This document shows, piece by piece, positions 5,510-11,527 of a stretch of DNA of 12,563 nucleotides. Each line of letters opens with the position of its first letter. The first letter of the stretch is position 1. Below the pieces are notes generated by a model that saw nothing but the letters and a program-made list of their open reading frames with translations, was not told the DNA's origin and did not search any database. Source of the stretch: Acidithiobacillus sp. Its GTDB lineage: Bacteria > Pseudomonadota > Gammaproteobacteria > Acidithiobacillales > Acidithiobacillaceae. The DNA lies in the NCBI GenBank assembly GCA_027445725.1, contig DAIAVG010000023.1, forward strand, positions 1 through 12,563, written 5' to 3'. The translations under genes were made by a program, and so were the position numbers.

Positions 5510-6355
5510 TCACAAAGGTTGCACGATGGTGGCCTGCAAGGTCTCCCCCATCCAGGGCAACGGGCTTTGCAGGATCATGGTGAATGGGGAAGCGACATCA
5601 TTCGCAGGGTTGCCGGAATTGTTGGCCAGGACCGGCAACCCCCAGGCATTTGCTCCGTTGAACCGGCTGGCGATGCCGCTACCGGAAAGAAATTGCGACA
5701 GATCGATATACCCGCCATTGGAGCATTGGAAAGGCCCAGATCCGGATGGGGTGCAGCCGCTTGGGGCGAACCAGTCGATATTGCTATTGTGAATCGCCGA
5801 GGATTGGGAATAGCTGTTATAGGCGGCTTGCAAGGTGGCTGCCATGTTGTTGAGTTGGCCCATGCTGCGGTTATACAGAGCGGATTCGATTCTTTCCCCG
5901 GATACGCTGACATATTGGGCATTCCCGGGATTGAAGTTGTTCCCGTTGAGGCTAGGCGCGGGGCCGGCCACATCGGGTACAGCGAACCAGAGCGTGTGGT
6001 AACAGATATTGCCTTGCGCCGCCGCCATGCATTGTTCTCCAGAAACAAATAATGTCGCATTCCAGCGCACTTGAGCTCCGGACATTGCAAGTATTTGTGA
6101 TGCGTTCCAAGGCGAGGTCGAGCCGGCACCACCCGCATCGAAGGCGCCTGCGTTACTGACATACCAATGGCGCAGGGACTTTTGTGCCCGTTGCAGATAA
6201 ACAAGCTGGTCGTGCTGCAGAGACGCATGACTATCCAGGTCCTGATGTGCAACAGCCAAGGCGATTACGGTGCTGAGTAATGCCATGATGGCCAAAACCA
6301 GCAGGATGGCGGCAATGCCGGATTCCTGGTTTGGTTTATTCGGTTGCAAAGACAT
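5510..6355 (-). CDS. Minor-pilin-like protein with PilX/GspK-like N-terminus
   Basis: A 281-aa protein starting at ATG 6355-6353 and overlapping the previous prepilin gene by 20 bases, with GGTGG a few bases upstream of the start. A short leader, MSLQPNKPNQESG, precedes the hydrophobic helix IAAILLVLAIMALLSTVIAL. A prepilin-peptidase cut after the Gly would leave Ile at position 1; the usual Glu at position 5 is replaced by Leu. That is atypical for a major pilin and recalls GspK/PilX minor subunits that cap the fibre. The ectodomain contains four cysteines (two near EQCMAAAQGNICYHT, two in SGCTPSGSGPFQC) that could form two disulfides, and a late NAWGLPVLANNSG segment recalling the Trp-Gly-x-Pro motif of pseudopilins. 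It is probably a minor, tip-located subunit of the pilus. Confidence 0.75.
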   Translation of the reverse strand: MSLQPNKPNQESGIAAILLVLAIMALLSTVIALAVAHQDLDSHASLQHDQLVYLQRAQKSLRHWYVSNAGAFDAGGAGSTSPWNASQILAMSGAQVRWNATLFVSGEQCMAAAQGNICYHTLWFAVPDVAGPAPSLNGNNFNPGNAQYVSVSGERIESALYNRSMGQLNNMAATLQAAYNSYSQSSAIHNSNIDWFAPSGCTPSGSGPFQCSNGGYIDLSQFLSGSGIASRFNGANAWGLPVLANNSGNPANDVASPFTMILQSPLPWMGETLQATIVQPL

Positions 6356-6944
6356 AACCCACCGATGAACTGTTTTCGAAGCACCGTGTAGCCGGGCCAG
6401 AGGATGCATCTGCCTGTACGCATCCACCACAGCGTCTGCACACCTGGCTCTGGACCTGCGGAGATAGCGGGCCGGCCACTGCGGCAATTTCCGTTGTCCC
6501 GGCGCCGCTCATTTGCGGTGTTGCGTCTAACCACCCACCGGTCTCGATAGCGAGAACGCTCCCAGAGGAATCTGTTACATTCTGAGCCAGTTGTTCACCA
6601 GCGCCGGAAAATACCATCCCCGTTAGGTAAGGCCCTGACCATTGGTTGAAGTTTGGTTGACAGCCAGCAAGCCCCGTACCATCACCAGCCAGGTTGGGGT
6701 TGTATAAAATAGGGAGAGATGCCGGATAACACCCGGTATCTCTGGCAAAGTGTTGGGCAGCGCGGGCCACCCCCACTTCACGGTCATAAATGACCTTCCC
6801 CTTTGTCGGGGAAAGGTCTACATAGGCCAAGGCAATACTAGCAAGAACGCCGAGCAGGACCAGGACGATGATCAGTTCTACAAGCGTAAAACCGACTTGT
6901 TGGTCATGCATGCGGTGTGTGATATTGCCGTTGACCTGGGACAT
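6336..6944 (-). CDS. Type IV prepilin-like protein, second pilin gene
   Basis: A 202-aa protein. Its ATG (6944-6942) shares one base with the TGA of the previous gene (TGATG), a coupled start; an alternative ATG at 6911 would give a 7-residue leader. The leader MSQVNGNITHRMHDQQVG ends in Gly, followed by FTLVELIIVLVLLGVLASIA with the conserved Glu at position 5 of the mature protein. After the helix come PTKGKVIYDREVGVARAAQHFARDT and a Cys pair (GCYPAS...LAGCQPN) ending before QWSGPYLTGM, the Trp-x-Gly-Pro-Tyr motif of GspG-like pseudopilins. The C-terminal part has a cysteine cluster (QVCRRCGGCVQ) and a further Cys, an unusual feature for a pilin that could bind metal or form disulfides. It is probably a second structural or minor pilin assembled by the platform protein encoded upstream. 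Confidence 0.85.
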   Translation of the reverse strand: MSQVNGNITHRMHDQQVGFTLVELIIVLVLLGVLASIALAYVDLSPTKGKVIYDREVGVARAAQHFARDTGCYPASLPILYNPNLAGDGTGLAGCQPNFNQWSGPYLTGMVFSGAGEQLAQNVTDSSGSVLAIETGGWLDATPQMSGAGTTEIAAVAGPLSPQVQSQVCRRCGGCVQADASSGPATRCFENSSSVGYVFATE

Positions 6945-7609
6945 CAATATGCCCCGTCCTGGTTCTGCGCGAAAATGTAGTACACAGTGGAAGTTGTCCC
7001 CGTCCCCGCGACTAACGTACAACTACCGCCATTGGTGGCCGAAGTATTGCCGGCGCCATTACAGATCTTTACCGCTTCCGCAGCGATGCTGTTAGGCACA
7101 TTATTGGCGACCACCGCATACTGATAAGCTAGGCCATTTGGCAACGCGCCTGTGGCGCCGCTATTGAGCGGAGAGAAGGTCAGGGTGACACCGGTTGCGA
7201 CATTATCGAGATGTAAATTGCCGTTTGTACCGATGTTGCGTGCCTTTCCGTAGGGTCCATTCCAGGTGTTGGTTAGGTCGGCACCGGTCGTGTTATCTGC
7301 GGCACTTTTACCGAAGGTTGGGTTGAATGTCGCCCCGTAGACGGTGGGATAAGTGCCCAGAGATGCATCAAACAATTCGGCGCTATGCGCTGTGCTGGTC
7401 AAAGCAAGGTACAGGGTCTTGCCCTTGGCGGAACCCAGGTTGATCTTGGACAGGAAGACGGCAGCCAAAATACCGAGGATGACGAGGACGATGATGAGTT
7501 CCACGAGGGTGAAACCGCGTTCACTCTGATTGGTGTCCGGTGACTCCGGGCGGACACGAAATAAGCGCTGACGCAAGTGTTGAGCGCGTGTTTGTATTTG
7601 GATAAGCAT
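6944..7609 (-). CDS. Type IV prepilin-like protein, first pilin gene (probable major pilin)
   Basis: A 221-aa protein. ATG 7609-7607 is chosen because AGGA lies nine bases upstream; the longer frame to 7792 has no ribosome binding site and would run through the leader hairpin. The leader of 32 residues ends in SERG, followed by FTLVELIIVLVILGILAAVF with Glu at mature position 5. A long leader is typical of type IVb pilins, while Phe at position 1 is typical of type IVa and pseudopilins. The mature domain holds NTWNGPYGKARNIG, like the GPY motif of GspG-type proteins, and a C-terminal Cys pair (KICNGA...GGSCTLV) forming a probable disulfide D-region. As the first gene of its operon, behind a stable 5' leader, it is probably the most abundant subunit. 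It would be cut by a prepilin peptidase not encoded in this window. Confidence 0.88.
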   Translation of the reverse strand: MLIQIQTRAQHLRQRLFRVRPESPDTNQSERGFTLVELIIVLVILGILAAVFLSKINLGSAKGKTLYLALTSTAHSAELFDASLGTYPTVYGATFNPTFGKSAADNTTGADLTNTWNGPYGKARNIGTNGNLHLDNVATGVTLTFSPLNSGATGALPNGLAYQYAVVANNVPNSIAAEAVKICNGAGNTSATNGGSCTLVAGTGTTSTVYYIFAQNQDGAY

Positions 7610-7622
7610 GACATAAGTTCCT

Positions 7623-7669
7623 ATGGCGAAGGTGGATGCGTCGGAGCAATATGACGCCGACATCGCCAT
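7623..7669 (-). promoter_or_regulatory. 5' leader hairpin of the prepilin operon
   Basis: ATGGCGA (7623-7629) and TCGCCAT (7663-7669) pair perfectly, with an inner 5-bp stem GTCGG/CCGAC (7640-7644, 7657-7661). On the - strand the structure ends directly against AGGA (7622-7619), the ribosome binding site of the first prepilin. A stable 5' hairpin can protect an abundant mRNA or gate translation. No convincing -35/-10 pair is seen further upstream; the best is an extended -10-like TGCTATTTA ending at 7711. Confidence 0.5.
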
Positions 7670-7856
7670 TTTATTGGTTTGAGTGTGTATTTGTTTGTCT
7701 AAAAAAAGACTAAATAGCAGCTTGTTTGCAGAAAAAGTGGTGGTGGAGTGATTTAATGGCTGGCTCGACAAAACGTATCCGGCCACAGTCAATGTTGGTT
7801 TTTTGGGGGTGGCAGTTGATTGCTATGGAAAACAGGGCTTCTGTTCAGCGGAAAAG
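7670..7856. other. Gene-free spacer between the exported-protein cassette and the prepilin operon
   Basis: No credible coding sequence is seen here; the frame that spans it lacks a ribosome binding site. It holds an AT-rich stretch with a short GTCT/AGAC hairpin around seven A residues (7697-7710) and probably the promoter of the prepilin operon. TTGACT occurs on the - strand at about 7793-7788, but no matching -10 box stands at 16-18 bases. Confidence 0.5.
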
Positions 7857-7889
7857 CATCGGCCGGGATCATATTGATCCCGGCCGATG
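7857..7889 (-). terminator. Strong hairpin terminator after the exported-protein cassette
   Basis: CATCGGCCGGGATC (7857-7870) and GATCCCGGCCGATG (7876-7889) form a perfect 14-bp GC-rich stem with a 5-base loop. On the - strand it follows the stop codon at 7912 by 22 bases and is trailed by CTTTTCC, a short T-run. It separates the cassette from the prepilin operon. Because the stem is symmetrical it could also act on the opposite strand. Confidence 0.75.
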
Positions 7890-7911
7890 TGAGGCCTTAA
7901 AGCTTAGTAAT

Positions 7912-8583
7912 TCACGGTGCGGCGGATGAATTTTTTGCCAACCCAGGTATTGGTTCGGGGTGGAAATGCTTGTTCAGCGGAACCTTTACAGGCTTCGGGC
8001 AGGTCGTGGAGACCAGTCGAAAATCGCCGTGCATGCTATTGGAGATCAGTCGATAAGACGGTTGGTGACGATGGCCTTTGGTGGCCTCCGGAACTTTAAT
8101 GGTGCGCGAGGTTGTCGCTTGTATGACCGCGCCCGTCAGAGTGATAGTAGCCGACTGGTCCAGGTAAGCGGGCAACAGGGTCAGGGAGTGGATGTGGTGC
8201 ACGCCAATCTTCGTAACAGTACCCATAAATTGTTGCGGCACGCAAATCTCCCGATAGGAGATGTCGTGGTTGGTATTAGCGGTCAGGAACAGCTTGCAGT
8301 TAGGCGGTACATAGCCGCCGTCTGTGTTGGCTCCAGTCTGCTGTTGAAGGTACCGCTTGGGCGATGAGATGCACACAGAGACGGTGTGACGGATGGAGTG
8401 ACCGTTTGTCTCCAGAATGGCGGTGCCCTTCCATAGTCCTTGGCTGACCGCAAGTTTGGTGATGGGGACTTTCGCGATATGGATATCCAGACTGCTTGGT
8501 TCGCTGGCCATGGCGGTGGTCCCCAGAATGGTGTGCAGGGTGGCAACGGTCAATATGGTTCGGAATATTTCGTGTTTGAGCAT
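7912..8583 (-). CDS. Exported protein resembling DUF3617
   Basis: A 223-aa protein with a clear Sec signal peptide (hydrophobic core TILTVATLHTILG, likely cut after AMA at residue 26). The mature part begins with a GLWKGTAILETNG segment, then VCISSPKRYL, PPNCKLFLTAN, YREICVP and a beta-rich QSATITLTGAV stretch, ending with STTCPKPVKV and a His/Pro-rich tail. The order Gly-Leu-Trp, Cys, Asn-Cys, then Cys followed by hydrophobic strands resembles DUF3617 periplasmic proteins, a family of unknown function. Four cysteines in the mature protein suggest two disulfides in the periplasm. It starts 13 bases after the SecB-like gene, with AAGG about 12 bases before the ATG, and is the last gene before a strong hairpin. 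Export is well supported; the family call is tentative. Confidence 0.68.
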   Translation of the reverse strand: MLKHEIFRTILTVATLHTILGTTAMASEPSSLDIHIAKVPITKLAVSQGLWKGTAILETNGHSIRHTVSVCISSPKRYLQQQTGANTDGGYVPPNCKLFLTANTNHDISYREICVPQQFMGTVTKIGVHHIHSLTLLPAYLDQSATITLTGAVIQATTSRTIKVPEATKGHRHQPSYRLISNSMHGDFRLVSTTCPKPVKVPLNKHFHPEPIPGLAKNSSAAP

Positions 8584-8596
8584 CTGATAAAGCGCC

Positions 8597-9058
8597 TTAG
8601 TGACTGGTGAATGGGTTCGTCGAAGCCGGTAATGGTTTTGGAATGGATGGTTGCGCCTGTATTCTGGATTCCAGGAAGCCTGCGTAATTAGTGGGAGGCA
8701 GACAAACCGCTGGATAACCTGCTTGGGTGCTCAATGCGGAGACGATTGGACGCACATAATCCAACATCAGCATGGGCAGCCGCACCAATAGTGCTTGATC
8801 TAGTTTCTCGACGTGCTCATATGTGGCCAGATCGACCTGGACGCGGCTTTCATACGCGACTTCAATATTCAAATAGGGGCGAGATTGCATCAATACGTCG
8901 ACTTTGACAACCAGCGTTACCGTATAAACCGACACGTCATTCACATCTGGGAGCAGGGTTATTTGGTGGTTTGTCTGCAAATCGAAGCGCCCTGGTGCCC
9001 AAGGCTGGTGGATTTCCATGGTACAACGACGCAATCTGGAAGAATGGATGCTAATCAT
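8597..9058 (-). CDS. SecB-like export chaperone
   Basis: A 153-aa protein, matching the length of SecB (E. coli 155 aa). ATG 9058-9056 is chosen because AGGA stands seven bases upstream; an ATG two codons earlier would be too close to it. The order of SecB features is kept: N-terminal MISIHSSRLRRCTMEIH like the first strand, FDLQTNHQITLLPDVNDVSVYTVTLVVKVDV like the D..YEV.L.VTVTA strand, YLNIEVAYESRVQVD like the FLCEV.Q.GIF segment, and LPMLMLDYVRPIVSALSTQA plus VCLPPTNYAGFLESR, matching P..LFPYARE.I......F....L.PVNFDALF. SecB tetramers hold precursors unfolded for SecA. The gene overlaps the upstream 184-aa gene by 8 bases. The usual chromosomal neighbours (grxC, gpsA) are absent. It is divergent and probably dedicated to the local exported protein, by inference. 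Confidence 0.82.
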   Translation of the reverse strand: MISIHSSRLRRCTMEIHQPWAPGRFDLQTNHQITLLPDVNDVSVYTVTLVVKVDVLMQSRPYLNIEVAYESRVQVDLATYEHVEKLDQALLVRLPMLMLDYVRPIVSALSTQAGYPAVCLPPTNYAGFLESRIQAQPSIPKPLPASTNPFTSH

Positions 9059-9605
9059 CTGCATGTCCTGAAGGATAGTCCATCGTGGTAGGTGGGACTG
9101 TCTTGCGCATGGTGGCCCGGTGTCGAATCTGTTCCATGACCGATTGTTTGCCATGTGCGATCAGGTCATTCAGTGAATGAACCTGAACGGCGTAATGGTT
9201 ACCATCGACCCGGCTGAAACCCAGCAGATCCAGCAGCCGCCGACCCTGCGCACTGTTCCCGAAACTCGTGATGACCAACGGGAATTGATAATGGCGCAAG
9301 TCGATGGCATGGGTAATGCCAGACACCAAGCGCAATACATTTCCGGGACGCTCATCACCCAATGCAACGATGTGCGCGTAATTGGAACGCGGCCGCCAAT
9401 CTTGGGGGAAGCAGGGTTTCGGAAAAGCGAAGGGGCTATACGGCACCATCAGGAAATACCCGGAAACCCCTTGCTCGTCGGACAACAGAAAGCCGTTTTT
9501 TTCCAGAATGGGACCAGGTAGGTCTATCTGCTCACCAAAAAAGTTTGTCCGTAGGCGGATCATGTCTGCCTGGTTTACCGCCAGGATCGGCTGAGTTCTT
9601 TTCAT
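9051..9605 (-). CDS. Protein of unknown function (184 aa) between the exported protein and the SecB-like gene
   Basis: I do not recognise this protein. It starts at ATG 9605-9603, five bases after the stop codon of the 593-aa gene. No clear ribosome binding site is seen, so translation is probably coupled; a longer frame to 9770 lies inside the upstream gene and is not used. It begins MKRTQPILAVNQADMIRLRT, and contains YFLMVPYSPFAFPKPCFPQD and HIVALGDERPGNVLRLVSGI. A late stretch, NSAQGRRLLDLLGFSRVDGN, loosely recalls the last helix-strand of GNAT acyltransferases (Leu-Leu-x2-Gly-Phe), but no acetyl-CoA loop (Q/RxxGxG/A) is visible. The C-terminus is basic and disordered. There is no signal peptide, so it acts in the cytoplasm. 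Its tight packing suggests it acts on or with the exported protein or the chaperone. Confidence 0.72.
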   Translation of the reverse strand: MKRTQPILAVNQADMIRLRTNFFGEQIDLPGPILEKNGFLLSDEQGVSGYFLMVPYSPFAFPKPCFPQDWRPRSNYAHIVALGDERPGNVLRLVSGITHAIDLRHYQFPLVITSFGNSAQGRRLLDLLGFSRVDGNHYAVQVHSLNDLIAHGKQSVMEQIRHRATMRKTVPPTTMDYPSGHADD

Positions 9606-9610
9606 AAATG

Positions 9611-11392
9611 TTAAAAATACATATAAAATGATGGAGAATAGGCACACCCCGCCGCTACGCAAGTGTAGGTTCCTCCTGGTGCCCCCATGAAAATGTAGGC
9701 GGAGCCGATATTTTGTGGCGGATTTCCACCATACCAACTCCACCCATAATAATAAGTACCGCCTCCCCATTGCCCGTTATCCAGGTCCAAAATGTAGTTG
9801 TATATTACTGGGTCAATCAGAGGGGCCGTGCCACCCGGCATGAATGGGTCCGGTATTGATGGGTTCCACTGTAGTGCCGGCGCCGGGTTGTATGCACCTG
9901 CAAAATATGCGCTGTCCACCGAACCGTTCACAGACAGAGTGGAGACTTCGGCCACGGTTTGCATGGTATTCCAATCTATATTCCCGCCTTTGGTCGAACC
10001 GTATGGCCCAGACCAGGTTGGGGATGACATGTTGTATACTTGCGCGCCAACACATACATTCAACGTCCCCACCGCTGTATTGATAGTGCTGCTGCCTCCA
10101 CCGGTCGCATTGTTCGTGAGCGGTGCGACATTGACATAGTCGCTGGATGGTAACGGGTTGCCGCTCTCCCAGTTCACGACTTGCCCCTGATCGGGCGCGA
10201 TGGGGAACACCACGTCATTGACATAATTACTGTATTGAGGATTTATTCCGACGTTGGCGGATTCCGAGAAGTTGTTGGTCGGTGATATTTGATTTTGCTG
10301 CACCTGTCCGGCCAGCGCATAAGCGCCATTCTGCTGAACGATGTATTCGTTATCCGTCTCGCTCAACAGGTATCCGTATTGACCGTTGTTGGATAGCGTG
10401 CCGCTGGAGCCGCAAGTAGAGGTTAACACGCGCTGGTTGACCGAAATCGCTGTTAGCGGCTGCCCGGAAGCATTGCGCGCCACCTTGACCTGCTGCCCAT
10501 ACATCAGGATGCCCAACGTGGCGTTGTACTGTTTCATCAGCGGGCTGATCTGCTGGTTGACGAGGTTTTGTACCGCGCTGGCATAGCTGGTTACCTGCTT
10601 GCCGCTGGAAGTGGTGCTGGTTTGGGCGTCGTATGCGCCGTTATCGTTGATGATATGCCAAAGCGTGCCGCCCACCGGGATTGGCGCACCCTGAATACTG
10701 TTCCCCTGAACGGTGACTTGATACAGTTCCCACTGTGTTTCACCCGCATAGGGTACGGTCCAGTTCTGCGGAAGGTAGTAGGCCGTTTTGCTCTGCTGGT
10801 AGATGGCATAGAGCAGGTATAGGGTGTCATTGTTGATATTCCCGCCCAGGAACTGGTAATTGCCGTTGGGTTGCACAATCAGTGAGGCGTATACCTGTGC
10901 CTGTGATGGGTTTCCACCGGCAGGATTGGCAATCTGCACGTTCTGGATGAACGTGAACAGACCCATCTGAACACCGCTGGCGCTGCCGGCGCTTTTCATC
11001 GCCCCTGATACGGTGGATGCGATTTGCTGGAGATATGGGTTCAGGTATCCAACTACCGCATTCACCGCATCCGTGTTGCTCTGATAAATCGTGCTACTGA
11101 GCGTGGTGTTGGGCGGAACGACGCCCAGATTGGATGCGTTCGCATTGGCACCGGTAAGATTTTGCCCCTGGTATCCGCCACTGTCGGAGAGCGGACCTGT
11201 CGACGCCACGGTCTGTGCAGCTGCGTTGGCGACGGTCTCCGTCACCATCAGAGATTGGATGGCCCCCTGGCTGACCAGCGCCGCCTGCGCGGGCAGTGAA
11301 ACGGACGCCCCCAGCAATGCCGCCATACACGCCAAGGTCAGGGGGCGCAGGGCGTTTTGGTGGGATCGGCAAGCTTTTTTGAACGTGGACAT
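9611..11392 (-). CDS. Large exported protein of unknown family, candidate surface or pilus-associated adhesin
   Basis: A 593-aa protein with a long-n-region Sec signal peptide (MSTFKKACRSHQNALRPLTL, then ACMAALLGASVSLPAQA, likely cut after residue 37). ATG 11392-11390 is chosen because it opens directly on a classic signal sequence; GGGTG lies five bases upstream. The mature protein is rich in Gly, Asn, Gln, Ser, Thr and Tyr and poor in Lys, as in extracellular fibres and adhesins. I do not recognise the family. Three features stand out: PTWSGPYGSTKGG, close to TWNGPYGK of the first pilin; an aromatic C-terminal region (GGGTYYYGWSWYGGNPP); and a last segment SFYMYF ending in Phe, as outer-membrane beta-barrels do. 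It sits between the pilus platform gene and the SecB-like chaperone. It is probably periplasmic, outer-membrane or extracellular. Confidence 0.8.
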   Translation of the reverse strand: MSTFKKACRSHQNALRPLTLACMAALLGASVSLPAQAALVSQGAIQSLMVTETVANAAAQTVASTGPLSDSGGYQGQNLTGANANASNLGVVPPNTTLSSTIYQSNTDAVNAVVGYLNPYLQQIASTVSGAMKSAGSASGVQMGLFTFIQNVQIANPAGGNPSQAQVYASLIVQPNGNYQFLGGNINNDTLYLLYAIYQQSKTAYYLPQNWTVPYAGETQWELYQVTVQGNSIQGAPIPVGGTLWHIINDNGAYDAQTSTTSSGKQVTSYASAVQNLVNQQISPLMKQYNATLGILMYGQQVKVARNASGQPLTAISVNQRVLTSTCGSSGTLSNNGQYGYLLSETDNEYIVQQNGAYALAGQVQQNQISPTNNFSESANVGINPQYSNYVNDVVFPIAPDQGQVVNWESGNPLPSSDYVNVAPLTNNATGGGSSTINTAVGTLNVCVGAQVYNMSSPTWSGPYGSTKGGNIDWNTMQTVAEVSTLSVNGSVDSAYFAGAYNPAPALQWNPSIPDPFMPGGTAPLIDPVIYNYILDLDNGQWGGGTYYYGWSWYGGNPPQNIGSAYIFMGAPGGTYTCVAAGCAYSPSFYMYF

Positions 11393-11410
11393 GATGGCAC
11401 CCGTATGTTG

Positions 11411-11439
11411 TCTATAAAGCATATTTTACGCAGTCACAA
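11411..11439 (-). promoter_or_regulatory. Candidate promoter of the exported-protein cassette
   Basis: On the - strand TTGTGA (11439-11434) and TATAGA (11416-11411) are exactly 17 bases apart, each matching the sigma-70 consensus in four of six positions. The predicted start near 11404 leaves a short leader containing the ribosome binding site. It would let the cassette be expressed separately from the pilus platform gene. Confidence 0.35.
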
Positions 11440-11459
11440 TCGTAATCCTTGCGCCATTA

Positions 11460-11527
11460 CCAAAAGATTCGACAGTTTTATGTCGTCATTTTTGGTGCGG
11501 CAATCATCCTGATCGAGTAGCCTACTC
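11460..11527. repeat. Two inverted repeats between the platform gene and the exported-protein gene
   Basis: GAGTAG-C-CTACTC (11515-11527) is a perfect 6+1+6 inverted repeat that overlaps the stop codon of the platform gene. CCAAAA/TTTTGG enclosing CGACA/TGTCG (from 11460 to about 11495) forms a second, interrupted hairpin with symmetrical internal loops. Neither has a terminator T-run on the coding strand. They could be protein-binding sites or mRNA processing signals. Confidence 0.4.

Noticed and set aside
7640..7669. Sigma-54 promoter before the prepilin operon (GG near 7659, GC near 7647)
   Set aside because: The spacing between GG and GC is nine bases instead of ten and the surrounding bases fit the consensus poorly.
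7610..7792. N-terminal extension of the first prepilin to 7792
   Set aside because: It would add 61 residues, translate through the leader hairpin, and has no ribosome binding site; ATG 7609 has AGGA at good distance and gives a normal prepilin leader.
8597..9605. Toxin-antitoxin-chaperone system (SecB-like type)
   Set aside because: The known SecB-like TAC modules carry small toxin and HTH antitoxin genes next to the chaperone; neither the 184-aa protein nor the exported neighbours resemble them.
9606..9770. N-terminal extension of the 184-aa protein to 9770
   Set aside because: It would lie within the 3' end of the 593-aa gene in another frame, has a low-complexity translation, and the coupled ATG at 9605 is more natural.
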